Shown: positions 48,095 through 58,218 of the stretch, in pieces
Numbering within the stretch: the first letter of the stretch is position 1
How the letters are laid out: each line of letters begins with the position of its first letter
From: Alphaproteobacteria bacterium
Lineage (GTDB): Bacteria > Pseudomonadota > Alphaproteobacteria > Rhizobiales > JAKIUO01
Length of the DNA: 64,000 bases
Assembly (NCBI GenBank): GCA_024280895.1
Contig: JAJRPI010000046.1
Location: forward strand, 43,927 to 107,926
Reading direction: 5' to 3'
Program-made: the position numbers and the translations under genes
The notes under the pieces: generated by a model
The model's database searches: none
Told to the model about the DNA's origin: nothing
Seen by the model: only the letters and a program-made list of their open reading frames with translations

Positions 48095-49192
48095 TTAAGC
48101 ACCACCCGCCACTTCTTCCACCAAATCGCCAAGCCGTTGTACAGCATCAGGCTTTCCAACTCCCTTAGCTGCCATTGCGGCGTTTTGCAACATTTCGGGA
48201 TCCCTAGCCATTTTCGCCAGATCCGTTGCGAGACGCTCCGCATCCAGATCCTTTTGCTCAATACATATGGCACCGCCCGCATCTTGTAAAAAAGCCGCGT
48301 TACGCAACTGGTCATTATCAAGCGCATGAGGCAAAGGCACCAGAATAGAGGGACGGCCAATGACCGCCAGCTCCGTGACGCTGGATGCTCCCGAGCGCGC
48401 CAGCACCAAATGGGAATGAGCGATGATTTCAGGAAGATTTCCAAAAAAGGTCGAAATCTCAAACTTGATGCCAGCCTGGCGATAGGCTTCATTGACCCGG
48501 ACAATATCTTCTTCGCGGCATTGCTGCACAATATTAAGCCGCGCCTTGATCTCGTCGGGCAGCAATAAAATTGCGGGGGGTACGAGATCGGAAAAATAGC
48601 GCGCCCCTTGCGAACCGCCAAACACCAACAGATTAAACGGTCCCTGCGGGCTCAAAACAGGATAAGGAATATTGGCGTTTTCGATCACCACATCACGCAC
48701 TGGATTTCCCGTATGGCGTGCCTTTTGGGCCAATTCTCCCTCAACATGGATCGTTTGCTCAAACGACAGGGCAATGGCTTTGCTCTTGCCAGCCAACATG
48801 CGATTGGCGCGGCCCATAACGGCATTTTGCTCATGCAAGATGGCTGGGATACCAAGGGATTTGGCTGCAAAGATCGGCGGAAAGGTGGGATAACCGCCAA
48901 ACCCGACGATACAGGCTGGCTTGACCTTTTTTAGGATGGATCGCGCCATCGCTGTCCCCTTGCCCAGCTTCATGACTGTTTTGGCAATGGACAGCGGATT
49001 TTTAGCGGTGATGGTTGCTGCTGGCACCTGATAGGTTTGGCGAGCCGGGAAATCAGACCCATAGCGGTCGCCGCGCATATCGGTAATCAGGTCGATCTCA
49101 TACCCCCGCCGCGTCAGCTCTAGTGCCAGCGAAAAAGCTGGAAACAAATGCCCGCCGGTGCCACCAGCCGTGACCATAATCGATTTTTTCAC
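48095..49192 (-). CDS. murG: lipid II-forming GlcNAc transferase MurG
   Basis: Adds GlcNAc to lipid I at the inner membrane face. Family motifs: MVTAGGTGGHLFPAFSLALE at the start, GFGGYPTFPPIFAAKSLGIP, HEQNAVMGRANRML, LLVFGGSQGARYFSDLVPP and ARSGASSVTELAVIGRPSIL. Length 365 is normal. The start is GTG in a GTGA overlap with the ftsW stop. It is followed by murC. Confidence 0.96.
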   Translation of the reverse strand: MKKSIMVTAGGTGGHLFPAFSLALELTRRGYEIDLITDMRGDRYGSDFPARQTYQVPAATITAKNPLSIAKTVMKLGKGTAMARSILKKVKPACIVGFGGYPTFPPIFAAKSLGIPAILHEQNAVMGRANRMLAGKSKAIALSFEQTIHVEGELAQKARHTGNPVRDVVIENANIPYPVLSPQGPFNLLVFGGSQGARYFSDLVPPAILLLPDEIKARLNIVQQCREEDIVRVNEAYRQAGIKFEISTFFGNLPEIIAHSHLVLARSGASSVTELAVIGRPSILVPLPHALDNDQLRNAAFLQDAGGAICIEQKDLDAERLATDLAKMARDPEMLQNAAMAAKGVGKPDAVQRLGDLVEEVAGGA

Positions 49193-50352
49193 ACATCCCC
49201 TCCTTGATTGCGCATCCCCACCAGGGTGCGGTCGAATCGTGCTTCCCCACGATGACGCCGCGACAGCCCCAGAGCAAGCCCCATTGCCAGCGCCACCGCC
49301 AAAAGCGACGATCCGCCATAAGAAATAAACGGCAATGTCATGCCTTTGGCCGGTAAAAGCCCCATATTGATGCCAAGATTAAGCACCGCTTGTAACCCAA
49401 AGGCCAGCATCAGCCCCGCCAGTGCCAATTTACGAAACGGGTCTTTATCCTGATGCGCATGAGCCAGCCCCCGCAGTACCACAAATGCGAAAATAGCGAG
49501 TAATCCAGCGCAGGCCAATAATCCGAACTCTTCAGCCAAAACCGCGAAAATATAGTCGGAATGGGCGTCCGGCAAAACATGCTTGATCACCCCCTCGCCC
49601 GGTCCGCGTCCCAGCCATCCCCCCTCAATGAAAGAGCGCAAGGCATGACCCACCTGATAATTATCACCGCCCGCCGGGTCCAGAAAACGATCAATCCGCT
49701 TGCCCACATGAGGCACCAGAAAATAAGCGGCACCAAGACCGCCAGCTCCAAGGCCCGCAAACAAAAACAACCAGAGCCAGGGCAGCCCCGCCAGAAAAAA
49801 TAATCCAGCCCAGATCAAGGCCAGCAATATGCTTTGCCCATAGTCGGGCTGAGCAACAAGAGTGGCAAGCACAATTGCAAACAGGCCAAGCGATATCAGC
49901 AACCAGCGCCTATCGGCGCTTTGCTGGGCCATGGTGAACAAATAGGCTGTGACTAGCACAAATGCCGGCTTGATGAATTCAGAAGGCTGCAGGGAAAATC
50001 CGCCAAGCTCAATCCAGCGGCTCGACCCTTTGGCGCTGTCCCCAATAAAGGGGATCAAGACAAGCAGGATAAATGCACCAGTAAACAACAAAACGGCCAA
50101 TGCCATCATGGCTCGCTCTGTCAGCATTGAACTGATGATCAGCACAAAAAAAGCCAGCACCAGCAATATGGCATGGCGTTTGACAAAAAAGAATGGGTCG
50201 AGGCCAAGGCGCAAGGCAACAGGTGGGCTGGCGGCCAGCGATGCCAGCAGGCCCGCCGCCATCAACAAACCAAGAGCCAGCAGCAAGCGGGTATCAAGAC
50301 TATACCACCAGTCTCCCAATACCGACCGCTCTGCCCGGCTGATCCTCATCAC
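49189..50352 (-). CDS. ftsW: septal peptidoglycan polymerase FtsW (SEDS family)
   Basis: Multi-helix SEDS glycosyltransferase that works with FtsI. About ten hydrophobic segments are present, with the SEDS hallmarks RWIELGGFSLQPSEFIKPA, the loop containing PDYGQSILLALIWAGLFFLA, and the C-terminal GLLPAKGMTLPFISYGGSSL. It has 387 residues. The GTG start overlaps the murD stop, with an alternative ATG one codon later. Part of the uninterrupted minus-strand run murD-ftsW-murG. Confidence 0.96.
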   Translation of the reverse strand: MMRISRAERSVLGDWWYSLDTRLLLALGLLMAAGLLASLAASPPVALRLGLDPFFFVKRHAILLVLAFFVLIISSMLTERAMMALAVLLFTGAFILLVLIPFIGDSAKGSSRWIELGGFSLQPSEFIKPAFVLVTAYLFTMAQQSADRRWLLISLGLFAIVLATLVAQPDYGQSILLALIWAGLFFLAGLPWLWLFLFAGLGAGGLGAAYFLVPHVGKRIDRFLDPAGGDNYQVGHALRSFIEGGWLGRGPGEGVIKHVLPDAHSDYIFAVLAEEFGLLACAGLLAIFAFVVLRGLAHAHQDKDPFRKLALAGLMLAFGLQAVLNLGINMGLLPAKGMTLPFISYGGSSLLAVALAMGLALGLSRRHRGEARFDRTLVGMRNQGGDV

Positions 50353-51797
50353 TTATCCTTGTTGAGCAATGCCAGCACCTGTGCGCGAAACGCGTCCCCC
50401 CGGTGCTCGAAACTTGGAAACTGGTCAAAACTGGCGCAGGCCGGGGCCAACAAGATTACAGAGGCCTGTTCGTCTGCATCGGCGTCTTGCATAGCAAGTG
50501 CAATGGCACGTTCCAGTGTCCCTGCCATCTCATGGGGTGCGTCCCCAAGCAGGCCTGCAAATTGGGACGCCGTTTCGCCAATCAGATAGGCTTTTTTGAC
50601 ATTGGGAAGATAGTCCTTGAGGCCATCAAGCCCCCCTTCCTTACCTTGCCCACCGGCAATCCAATAGATATTTTCATAAGCCCCCAGAGCCTTGGCCGCA
50701 CTTTCCACATTGGTGGCTTTGCTGTCATTGACGAAACTGATTTTGCCAAGCTGTCCCACCTGCTCCATGCGATGAGGCAGGCCGGTAAAGGTTTTCAGTC
50801 CGGACAAAATATCATTCACCGGCACTTCCAGCTTACGGCAGATAGCAAAGGCCGTGGCGCAGTTCTGTCTGTTATGGGCCCCGCGCAGGTTGGCAAGATC
50901 GGCGAGATCAAGCCGCTCGCTCTGTCCGGTTTCCAGCTCAGCCGCCAGATGATCCAGCCCCACCACCACACGGCTTTTGCCCGCGCAAAAATCGGGGTTG
51001 GCGGTAATCGCGGTCACGCGGCCGTCATCCTCATATTCCACATCACGGTCCAGCAGGCTGTTATGCACAAAGAACCCCTCATCTTCATCAATGCCGATAA
51101 CAGCACTTACCGCAAATTCGAACAAGCGGCGCTTGGCAGCAAAATAGCCGCCCCGTCCCCCGTGGCGGTCATAGTGATCCGGTGAGAAATTGAGAAAAGC
51201 GCCGATATCACAGGTCAGCGTGCTGGCCAGCTCCGTTTGATAGGATGACAGCTCCAGCACATAGATTTCGTCGCGCCGGGGCGGGTCGAGATCGAGCACA
51301 CCGCGCCCAATATTGCCGCCCATCTGCACATTGCGCCCAGCCTTGCTCAAAATGTGATGCACCAGCGCCGTCACTGTGCTCTTGCCGTTTGAACCAGTGA
51401 TGCAGACGATAGCGGGCATGTCGACAAATTCAGGTTCGTCTCCCACCTCCTCCTCGGGAAGCTCGTCAATGGCGGCCAGAAAAAGCCCCACATCATTGTC
51501 CACCGGCACACCATATTTCCACGCCAGCCGAACGATAGGATTGACCTGCGGATAAAGGTGCGGGATGCCCGGCGACAGGATCAACACTTTGAAATCATGC
51601 TCTTCCCAGACCCGCCCCTCATGCAGATTGGCGATCAAAAAACCCTCTTCTTCGGCGGCTGAAAGACTGTTCTCATTGTCATCCCAGCAAACAGGCGTTG
51701 CGCCGCCCGCCTTTAGCGCCCGCGCCGCACTCAGCCCTGAACGACCAAGGCCAAGAATAGCCACAGCATGCCCGTTATAATGTGTTGCTGGGATCAT
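50349..51797 (-). CDS. murD: UDP-N-acetylmuramoyl-L-alanine--D-glutamate ligase
   Basis: Adds D-glutamate. VAILGLGRSGLSAARALKAG opens the protein, VCITGSNGKSTVTALVHHIL is the P-loop, and GAFLNFSPDHYDRHGGRGGY and FVNDSKATNVESAAKALGAY complete the Mur ligase core. At 482 residues it is slightly long because of an acidic stretch (ELPEEEVGDEPE) near residue 115. Downstream is ftsW (overlap); upstream lies an opposite-strand gene, so murD needs a promoter in or beyond that insert. Confidence 0.96.
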   Translation of the reverse strand: MIPATHYNGHAVAILGLGRSGLSAARALKAGGATPVCWDDNENSLSAAEEEGFLIANLHEGRVWEEHDFKVLILSPGIPHLYPQVNPIVRLAWKYGVPVDNDVGLFLAAIDELPEEEVGDEPEFVDMPAIVCITGSNGKSTVTALVHHILSKAGRNVQMGGNIGRGVLDLDPPRRDEIYVLELSSYQTELASTLTCDIGAFLNFSPDHYDRHGGRGGYFAAKRRLFEFAVSAVIGIDEDEGFFVHNSLLDRDVEYEDDGRVTAITANPDFCAGKSRVVVGLDHLAAELETGQSERLDLADLANLRGAHNRQNCATAFAICRKLEVPVNDILSGLKTFTGLPHRMEQVGQLGKISFVNDSKATNVESAAKALGAYENIYWIAGGQGKEGGLDGLKDYLPNVKKAYLIGETASQFAGLLGDAPHEMAGTLERAIALAMQDADADEQASVILLAPACASFDQFPSFEHRGDAFRAQVLALLNKDK

Positions 51798-51859
51798 CAG
51801 TTAGACATACCTTTGTAATAGTACCTTTCCACAAAAGAATAGCTTAAGAGAGTTTGAAA

Positions 51860-52258
51860 ATGAATGTGCCCGGTATTTTGTTACTGCTCTTAGCTCTATC
51901 TAGCGGCCTGGCCCTTGTGTTTTTAAAACCGTTTTCTCGCGCGATTGCAATCGGGGGCGTTCTAATCCTGACCGCACTCATGGTAACTGCTTATCTCGCC
52001 AACCACGAATGGCGATATGCCCGAAATAGCTCAAATATAAGTATCGGTACAAAGCGCACCGTTATCGAAAAAAAGCTGGGTCGCCCTGCCTATATCACCA
52101 ATTGCCGCTATTCTCCTGTTTATAACGAAACAATCAAACCGATCGAGAACTGCCATGTGGAAATCTGGTACAAGTCTTTTTTCTTCCCTGGTGTTGGAAG
52201 GTTCAGCTTTGACCATCGGCAAAGACTAATTGCCAAAGAGCACTGGATTTCCTATTGA
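51860..52258 (+). CDS. small membrane protein with BamE/SmpA-like domain, opposite strand in the dcw cluster
   Basis: A 132-residue protein with two hydrophobic helices (ILLLLLALSSGLALVFL; IAIGGVLILTALMVTAYLA). A small domain follows whose ISIGTKRTVIEKKLGRPAYI start resembles the GMTk-eV--lLG-P pattern of SmpA/BamE-type lipoproteins; it has two Cys (TNCRY, ENCHV). AAGAGAG precedes the ATG at 51860. It is transcribed against murD and mraY, ending one base before the mraY stop. Fold assignment is tentative; no function is known. Confidence 0.6.
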   Translation: MNVPGILLLLLALSSGLALVFLKPFSRAIAIGGVLILTALMVTAYLANHEWRYARNSSNISIGTKRTVIEKKLGRPAYITNCRYSPVYNETIKPIENCHVEIWYKSFFFPGVGRFSFDHRQRLIAKEHWISY

Positions 52259-52259
52259 A

Positions 52260-53345
52260 CTATCGCAGTTTCAGCGTTGCAAGACCAATCAGCGCCAGCA
52301 CCACAGAAATAATCCAGAAGCGAATAACGATGGTTGGCTCTTTCCAGCCCTTTTGCTCAAAATGATGATGCAAGGGTGCCATGCGGAACACTCGTTTGCC
52401 GGTCATCTTGTAAGAGGCTACCTGCACGATCACAGACACCGCTTCGAGCACAAACAATCCCCCGACAATCGCCAGCACCAGCTCATGCTTGGTGACCAGC
52501 GCGATTGAGCCTAGCATGCCGCCCAGCGCCAATGATCCCGTGTCTCCCATGAAGATCATGGCAGGGGGCGCATTGAACCACAAAAAGCCCAGCCCCGCAC
52601 CAAGTAGAGCGCCACAGATCACCGCTAGCTCGCCGGTTCCCGGCACATAATGGATCTGCAAATATTCGGAAAAGTTTACGTTCCCCACGAGATAGGCGAT
52701 AAGCCCGAACGTACATGCCGCGATCATCACCGGCACAATGGCAAGACCATCAAGCCCATCGGTGAGATTGACCGCATTGCCAGAGCCAACAATCACCAAT
52801 ATTCCGACAATCATGAAAAACGGGCCGAGATAAATCAGCGTATCTTTAAAAAATGGAATGGTCAGAGACGAAGCGAACGGCTCCTTGCCAAGTGCCATCA
52901 CCAAATAGGTGGCAGCCGCCGCGATCACCACTTCCAGCAACAAGCGAATTCTGCCGGGAAAACCATGATGATCCTGACGAGAGACTTTTAGAAAATCATC
53001 ATAAAAACCGATCATGCCAAACAACATGGTCACCCAGAAAACGATCCACACATAATGATTAGAGAGATTAGACCAAAGCAGTGTCGCCGTTGACCAGGCC
53101 ATCAGGATCATCACGCCGCCCATCGTCGGCGTGCCCTGCTTTTCCAGCAGATGCGAAGCCGGCCCATCCTCACGGATCGGCTGACCTTTACCTTGACGCA
53201 CCCGCAAGGCCGTAATCAGTCCGGGGCCAAAAATGAACATGAACACCATTGCCGTCATGATCGCGCCGCCAGTGCGAAAGGTGATGTAACGAAAAACGTT
53301 CAAAGCACCAAACTGGTCACTGAACTGGATCAAATAATAAAGCAT
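52260..53345 (-). CDS. mraY: phospho-MurNAc-pentapeptide translocase
   Basis: Makes lipid I from UDP-MurNAc-pentapeptide and undecaprenyl phosphate. Ten-helix membrane enzyme with [29 protein letters not shown] (the DDxxK-type motif), [20 protein letters not shown], and [20 protein letters not shown], and [13 protein letters not shown] near the end. Length 361 is standard. Ends one base from the opposite-strand membrane-protein gene; upstream gene is murF, 47 bases away. Confidence 0.97.
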   Translation of the reverse strand: MLYYLIQFSDQFGALNVFRYITFRTGGAIMTAMVFMFIFGPGLITALRVRQGKGQPIREDGPASHLLEKQGTPTMGGVMILMAWSTATLLWSNLSNHYVWIVFWVTMLFGMIGFYDDFLKVSRQDHHGFPGRIRLLLEVVIAAAATYLVMALGKEPFASSLTIPFFKDTLIYLGPFFMIVGILVIVGSGNAVNLTDGLDGLAIVPVMIAACTFGLIAYLVGNVNFSEYLQIHYVPGTGELAVICGALLGAGLGFLWFNAPPAMIFMGDTGSLALGGMLGSIALVTKHELVLAIVGGLFVLEAVSVIVQVASYKMTGKRVFRMAPLHHHFEQKGWKEPTIVIRFWIISVVLALIGLATLKLR

Positions 53346-53392
53346 GTTTCGCGTCCTGTTGCCTGTATGGTTGAGAGCACTGCCCCCACAAT

Positions 53393-54913
53393 TTAGCTAT
53401 TCAACGTCCCCTTTGAGGGAGATAGATCGGTTTTTATGGCCTCAACCAGCAAGGCCAGCTTGCTACCGTTCGAGCCTTTTATCATAACGATGTCGAGCGG
53501 TTGCAGCGCGCCCAGCAATATCGGTTTCAAGTCTTTGGAATTTTGCGCAAAACCCCCGCGCATTTGTTCCGGCAATTTGTCATACAGCACCTTCATATGC
53601 GCCCCGCACGCAAACACCACATCAATCCCCGCGCTTTGCAAAGGATCAATTAGGGCGGCATGCAGATCATCGGCGCTGTTCCCAAGCTCCAACATATCAC
53701 CGATCACGGCGACTTTGCGTCGATCAGGCGGATAAAGTGATAAATTTTCAAGTGCAGCCCGCATCGAGGCCGGATTTGCGTTGTAACTTTCGTCAATCAA
53801 GGTCAGCTGGTCAACGCGCTCATTACCAAGCTCAAACACCTGCCCGCGCCCGACCGGGTCCATTTTCATGGTCGCAAGCGCCTTCAGGACCCCATCAAGT
53901 CCGCTGTAAACTTCATCACCAATATCTTTGCTCGCTAATTTCAACCCGGCGATGGCGCTAAACCAGGCCGTTATACAAGCGGCGGCGTTGAGAACATTAT
54001 GTTTTCCGGGCAAGCCTACTTCAAAGCTCAGGCCAAATTGGCGACCAAGTGTCAGATCGGCGCGAGAGCGATCCAGCTCAAGTTTGATTTTATCAATAAC
54101 ATTGAGACTGTCTTGATGCGTGCCAAATGAAACAACGCGCTCATAAGTATATTCGATGACCGCCTCATAGGTTTCGCCCACAGCGGTTGCAGCTTTTCTA
54201 GCAAGGTACTCAAATTGTGAGCTATCGCGAGGAATGACCGCCCAGCCGGTTTTCTCCACCCCCTCAAAGATTTCAGTTTTGGCCTCAGCGATCGCTTGCA
54301 ACCCCGAAAAATGCTCCAGATGCACAGGCAGCACACTAGTGATGACCGCAACATGGGGCCGGGTCAATTTGCTCAAGGGACCAATTTCCCCTGCATGGTT
54401 CATGCCTATTTCAATGACTGCAAAAGCGGTGTCGCTCGGCATGCGTGCCAGTGTCAACGGCACCCCCCAATGATTATTGTAAGATTTTTGCGACGCGTGC
54501 ACCTTGCCCATATGAGCAAAACTGACGCGCAACATTTCTTTTGTGGTGGTCTTGCCAGCACTTCCCGTCACCGCGATGACCCTTGCAGTGTGGTTGAGGC
54601 GTGCGCGAGCAGCTGAGGCCATTTTCTCTAGTGCTGCTAGAGGATCATTGACCCGTAGCAACTGGCCATCATCGGCGCTTTTTTCATAGTCCAAAGAGAC
54701 AAGTGCGAGTACCGCTCCTTTGGCAAAAGCGGCCGTGACGAATTCATGACCGTCACGCTGATCCTGGAGCGCGACGAACAGATCGCCCGGTTCGAGGGTT
54801 CTGGTATCAATGGAAATGCCGCTGATCGGCGGCCAATGCCCGGTGCCATCGAACGTGCCACCTGTAACGGTTATTACTTCTCCACTGGTCCACAACGGTT
54901 CTGATTGGCTCAT
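53393..54913 (-). CDS. murF: UDP-MurNAc-tripeptide--D-alanyl-D-alanine ligase
   Basis: Adds D-Ala-D-Ala to complete the pentapeptide. P-loop [50 protein letters not shown] and [20 protein letters not shown] are diagnostic. The 506 residues are within range for alphaproteobacteria. The ATG overlaps the murE stop (ATGA), so the two ligases are co-translated. Confidence 0.96.
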   Translation of the reverse strand: MSQSEPLWTSGEVITVTGGTFDGTGHWPPISGISIDTRTLEPGDLFVALQDQRDGHEFVTAAFAKGAVLALVSLDYEKSADDGQLLRVNDPLAALEKMASAARARLNHTARVIAVTGSAGKTTTKEMLRVSFAHMGKVHASQKSYNNHWGVPLTLARMPSDTAFAVIEIGMNHAGEIGPLSKLTRPHVAVITSVLPVHLEHFSGLQAIAEAKTEIFEGVEKTGWAVIPRDSSQFEYLARKAATAVGETYEAVIEYTYERVVSFGTHQDSLNVIDKIKLELDRSRADLTLGRQFGLSFEVGLPGKHNVLNAAACITAWFSAIAGLKLASKDIGDEVYSGLDGVLKALATMKMDPVGRGQVFELGNERVDQLTLIDESYNANPASMRAALENLSLYPPDRRKVAVIGDMLELGNSADDLHAALIDPLQSAGIDVVFACGAHMKVLYDKLPEQMRGGFAQNSKDLKPILLGALQPLDIVMIKGSNGSKLALLVEAIKTDLSPSKGTLNS

Positions 54914-56391
54914 TTTCCTGCCTCGCCCTTCAATAGTGCAAGCGCTTTAGCTACAGCATCGTGATCGAGGAATGGCAATGTTTTGTCCCCAACCTTTTGA
55001 CCTTCTTCGTGGCCCTTACCAGCAACCAGCAATATATCTCCCGCCTCTAAATGTCTGACCGCTTCATTGATGGCGCTTTGACGGTCGCCGAGCTCAACGG
55101 CATCGGGAGCCGTTGTCAAAATTTCAGCCCTGATGGTCGCGGGGTCTTCTGTTCGCGGATTATCATCGGTGACATAGGCTATATCAGCGTGTTTTTGGGC
55201 AATGGCTCCCATCAAGGGACGCTTGCCCTTGTCACGATCGCCGCCGCAACCAAACACCACATGAATGCGTCCGCCCTTTGAAATGGGTTTGAGGGCCAGA
55301 ATGGCATTTTCCAGCGCGTCTGGCGTATGGGCGTAATCGACAATCACCGGCACACCCTGTTTGGTTTTACCAACAATTTCCATGCGCCCCTTGGCACCTT
55401 GAAGCGTGCCAAGATCTTTCCAAAAACCCTGCCAATCCGCCCCTGCTGCCAGGCATAATCCAGCCGCTACGAGCAGATTGGATGCTTGAAATGTGCCGAT
55501 CAGATCTGTTGTAATTTCAAATAGCTCCCCTTCGTGACGAACATGCAGGGTCTGGCCATAGCCAGAGAGATGGAGGTCTTCCAGCATCAGGGTCTTTCCA
55601 CTGCGGCCAACGCTGATCACCTTGAAACCTCGCTGCGCGGCAATATCGATCACCACTTGCGAGCCTTCTATATCACTATCGACCACCACCGTGGCTTGGT
55701 CGGGCAACAGCTCAGTGAACAAGCGCAGCTTTTGCGCAAAATACTCTTCCATGCTGCCATGATAATCGAGATGGTCCTGGGTAATATTGGTGAAAGCGGC
55801 AGCTTTTATATTCACAGCCTCAAGACGGCGCTGCTCCAAACCATGACTGGATGCTTCAATGGCCAGATGGGTGACCCCTTCGCCGACCAGCATGGCCAGT
55901 TTATCGTGTAATTCGATCGGGTCGGGTGTCGTGTGAGATAAGGGCCAGTGTTGATCTCCAGCCTGTATGCCCACCGTGCCAAGAGATGCGCCGCGTATGT
56001 CCATGGACTGCCAGATCTGTTGCACAAATGAGGCCACCGATGTTTTGCCATTGGTGCCGGTAACGGCAACAATATGGGCTGGCTGTTGTTCAAAAAACCG
56101 CGCCGCGATAGAAGCAAGATCCTTGCGAGGATCGTTTGAGACGATACAAGGCACATTGATATGCTCGCGCGCCACATCGGCATGTAGCAGGATCGCCGCC
56201 GCACCATTTTCCAGCGCATGATCTATGAATTTTGCCCCATCCACGCTGGTGCCGGGCAAGGCTGCGAACAAAAAACCTGGTTCAACCGTTCGGCTATTGC
56301 AGGAAAGGCCGGTAATCGGCGTTGTTTCATCGCCGGAAATAAGCGCGGCGTCCGCAAGTTGTTCCAATGTTTTTGTTATGGTTTTCATCAA
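54910..56391 (-). CDS. murE: UDP-MurNAc-dipeptide--2,6-diaminopimelate ligase
   Basis: Adds meso-diaminopimelate. P-loop VTGTNGKTSVASF, TTPDPIELHDKLAMLV, NITQDHLDYHGSMEEYFAQK and GCGGDRDKGKRPLMG are present. The DDNPRTEDP motif selects diaminopimelate rather than lysine, so the wall is of the Gram-negative type. Length 493. It lies between ftsI (78 bases upstream) and murF (overlap). Confidence 0.96.
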   Translation of the reverse strand: MMKTITKTLEQLADAALISGDETTPITGLSCNSRTVEPGFLFAALPGTSVDGAKFIDHALENGAAAILLHADVAREHINVPCIVSNDPRKDLASIAARFFEQQPAHIVAVTGTNGKTSVASFVQQIWQSMDIRGASLGTVGIQAGDQHWPLSHTTPDPIELHDKLAMLVGEGVTHLAIEASSHGLEQRRLEAVNIKAAAFTNITQDHLDYHGSMEEYFAQKLRLFTELLPDQATVVVDSDIEGSQVVIDIAAQRGFKVISVGRSGKTLMLEDLHLSGYGQTLHVRHEGELFEITTDLIGTFQASNLLVAAGLCLAAGADWQGFWKDLGTLQGAKGRMEIVGKTKQGVPVIVDYAHTPDALENAILALKPISKGGRIHVVFGCGGDRDKGKRPLMGAIAQKHADIAYVTDDNPRTEDPATIRAEILTTAPDAVELGDRQSAINEAVRHLEAGDILLVAGKGHEEGQKVGDKTLPFLDHDAVAKALALLKGEAGK

Positions 56392-56469
56392 ACATCCAGC
56401 AGGCCGATTGGCTCTTTATTCTTCGAGGGTTCAAATTGTTCATAGGCTGCTCGACCAAGGTCCGTCAAA

Positions 56470-58191
56470 TCAGTTATCGTCCTTTTTTGTGGGAAGAATG
56501 GGATTTACCCCCAAAAGCGGTGCAATGCGCAAAATTATGCGCCCTGTGAGCGGAGCGGCATTGCTTGAAGCTGAGTTTTGCCCTCTTGTCGCTTTCACTT
56601 TTTGCGGCTCGTCCAGCATTACATAGGTCAAATAGCGAGGCGATTCGCTTGGAAAGATGCCAATAAAGCTGGTCAGCAGCTCTTTGCCATAGCCGCCCTT
56701 TTTGGCTTTGCGCGCAGTCCCGGTTTTACCGCCGACCCGGTAGCCAACAATATCAGCGGCCCGCCCTGTGCCTTTTTGCACATTGGCACGCATGACCTCA
56801 CGCATAAAGCGGCTCGTCGAGGATTTCAGAACCGGAATACCCGATGGTACGGTCTGGCTCGCATCAACCCGCAAGAAACTTGGCCGCACCAGATTGCCAC
56901 CATTGAACAAAGCCATTGCCGAAGAAGCTAATTGCAAAGGTGATACCGACAGGCCATAGCCATACGCAACTGACAGGCTATCCGTCAGACGCCACTTTGC
57001 TGGCTGCAACGGTAACCCCGCACTTCCCGCCTGCGTGCGCAAACGATTGAGCAATTGCAGGCGAGACAAAAAAGCGCGATGCTGATCGATACCGGCTTTA
57101 CGGGCAATGCGAGCGGCCCCTACATTTGACGAATTGGTGAAAATCTCGCGCACCGACATGGTGCCATCCTTGGTCTTGTGATGATCCTTGATGACAAAAC
57201 GCCCAAGCTTAATGGGCGTTGCCACGTCAAAACGCTCGTTTTCTTGCACAGCCCCCTCGTCAAGCCCCATCGCCACCGTAAAGGCCTTCAAGACCGAGCC
57301 CATCTCATAGACGCCGCGCATGGCCCGGTTAAGCCGATCTGATTTTTGCGCTTGCAGGCGATTTTGAGGATCAAAGGACGGCAGAGACGCAAGCGCCATA
57401 ACCTCCCCCGAATTTATATCAAGAACAAGCGCCGCCCCAGCCTTTGCCTTATAGAGGTCAAGAGCCTTTTGCAGCTCGCTTACCACCACATGCTGCACCC
57501 GTAAATCGATCGATAATTGTACGGGCACAAGCTGCTCATCGCCGCCCGGCTTTTCAACGCTGCGATTTTGGGCGCTACGCTTATCGATATAGCGCTCGAT
57601 GCCCGATAATCCCTTATTATCACTATCAACCGTACCAATGACATGGGCGATTTGGCTGCCAAGCGGATAGAAGCGCTTGGGCTCGCGTAAAAAATACAGG
57701 CCCGGTAGTCCCAGATCAAACACCGCCTTGCGCTGATCCGGTGTCAAATAACGCCGCAACCAAACAAAACGGCGCTTTGTATCAAGATCTTTGCGTACTT
57801 TTTCTTGATCAAGGTCAGGCAAAACTGTGCCAAGTTTTTCCGCTACTTCATCAATATCAAGCAGAATTTGCGGATCGGCATAAAGGGAGCTGGTTGGCAC
57901 GTCGAGCGCTAGAACCCGCCCGCCCCGATCATGAATCTCGGGACGGTCTTGCGCCTGCCTGGTCTGCGCGCTGGCTTTTAAACGCAGGTCCTCATGATGT
58001 TGCAAGCCAAAGTACAAAAGCCTAGCTGCCAACACGACAAACGCTAGAAGAAACAGGCCAAGCATCAATAATACCCGCCTTGGACGGGCATCCAGTAACG
58101 GCGTCAGAGCCAATGCAGGCGGCTCTTCCTCATTGGATGCAAGGCGCGCCGCTGCGCCATCCCCAATGAGAGCATTTTCCTTTTGCACCAT
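56470..58191 (-). CDS. ftsI: septal transpeptidase FtsI (penicillin-binding protein 3-type)
   Basis: Class B penicillin-binding protein cross-linking septal peptidoglycan. One membrane anchor (RRVLLMLGLFLLAFVVLAARLL) follows a 38-residue cytoplasmic tail. The dimerisation region starts at IHDRGGRVLALDVPT. The transpeptidase has SVLK (catalytic Ser, in YEMGSVLKAFTV), SSN (FTNSSNVGAARI) and KTGT (GGKTGTARKAK). Length 573. It is the first wall gene of the cluster here; the usual ftsL, rsmH and mraZ are absent upstream. Confidence 0.96.
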   Translation of the reverse strand: MVQKENALIGDGAAARLASNEEEPPALALTPLLDARPRRVLLMLGLFLLAFVVLAARLLYFGLQHHEDLRLKASAQTRQAQDRPEIHDRGGRVLALDVPTSSLYADPQILLDIDEVAEKLGTVLPDLDQEKVRKDLDTKRRFVWLRRYLTPDQRKAVFDLGLPGLYFLREPKRFYPLGSQIAHVIGTVDSDNKGLSGIERYIDKRSAQNRSVEKPGGDEQLVPVQLSIDLRVQHVVVSELQKALDLYKAKAGAALVLDINSGEVMALASLPSFDPQNRLQAQKSDRLNRAMRGVYEMGSVLKAFTVAMGLDEGAVQENERFDVATPIKLGRFVIKDHHKTKDGTMSVREIFTNSSNVGAARIARKAGIDQHRAFLSRLQLLNRLRTQAGSAGLPLQPAKWRLTDSLSVAYGYGLSVSPLQLASSAMALFNGGNLVRPSFLRVDASQTVPSGIPVLKSSTSRFMREVMRANVQKGTGRAADIVGYRVGGKTGTARKAKKGGYGKELLTSFIGIFPSESPRYLTYVMLDEPQKVKATRGQNSASSNAAPLTGRIILRIAPLLGVNPILPTKKDDN

Positions 58192-58218
58192 CAGTAATGC
58201 CCTTGATGAGTTTATGAC

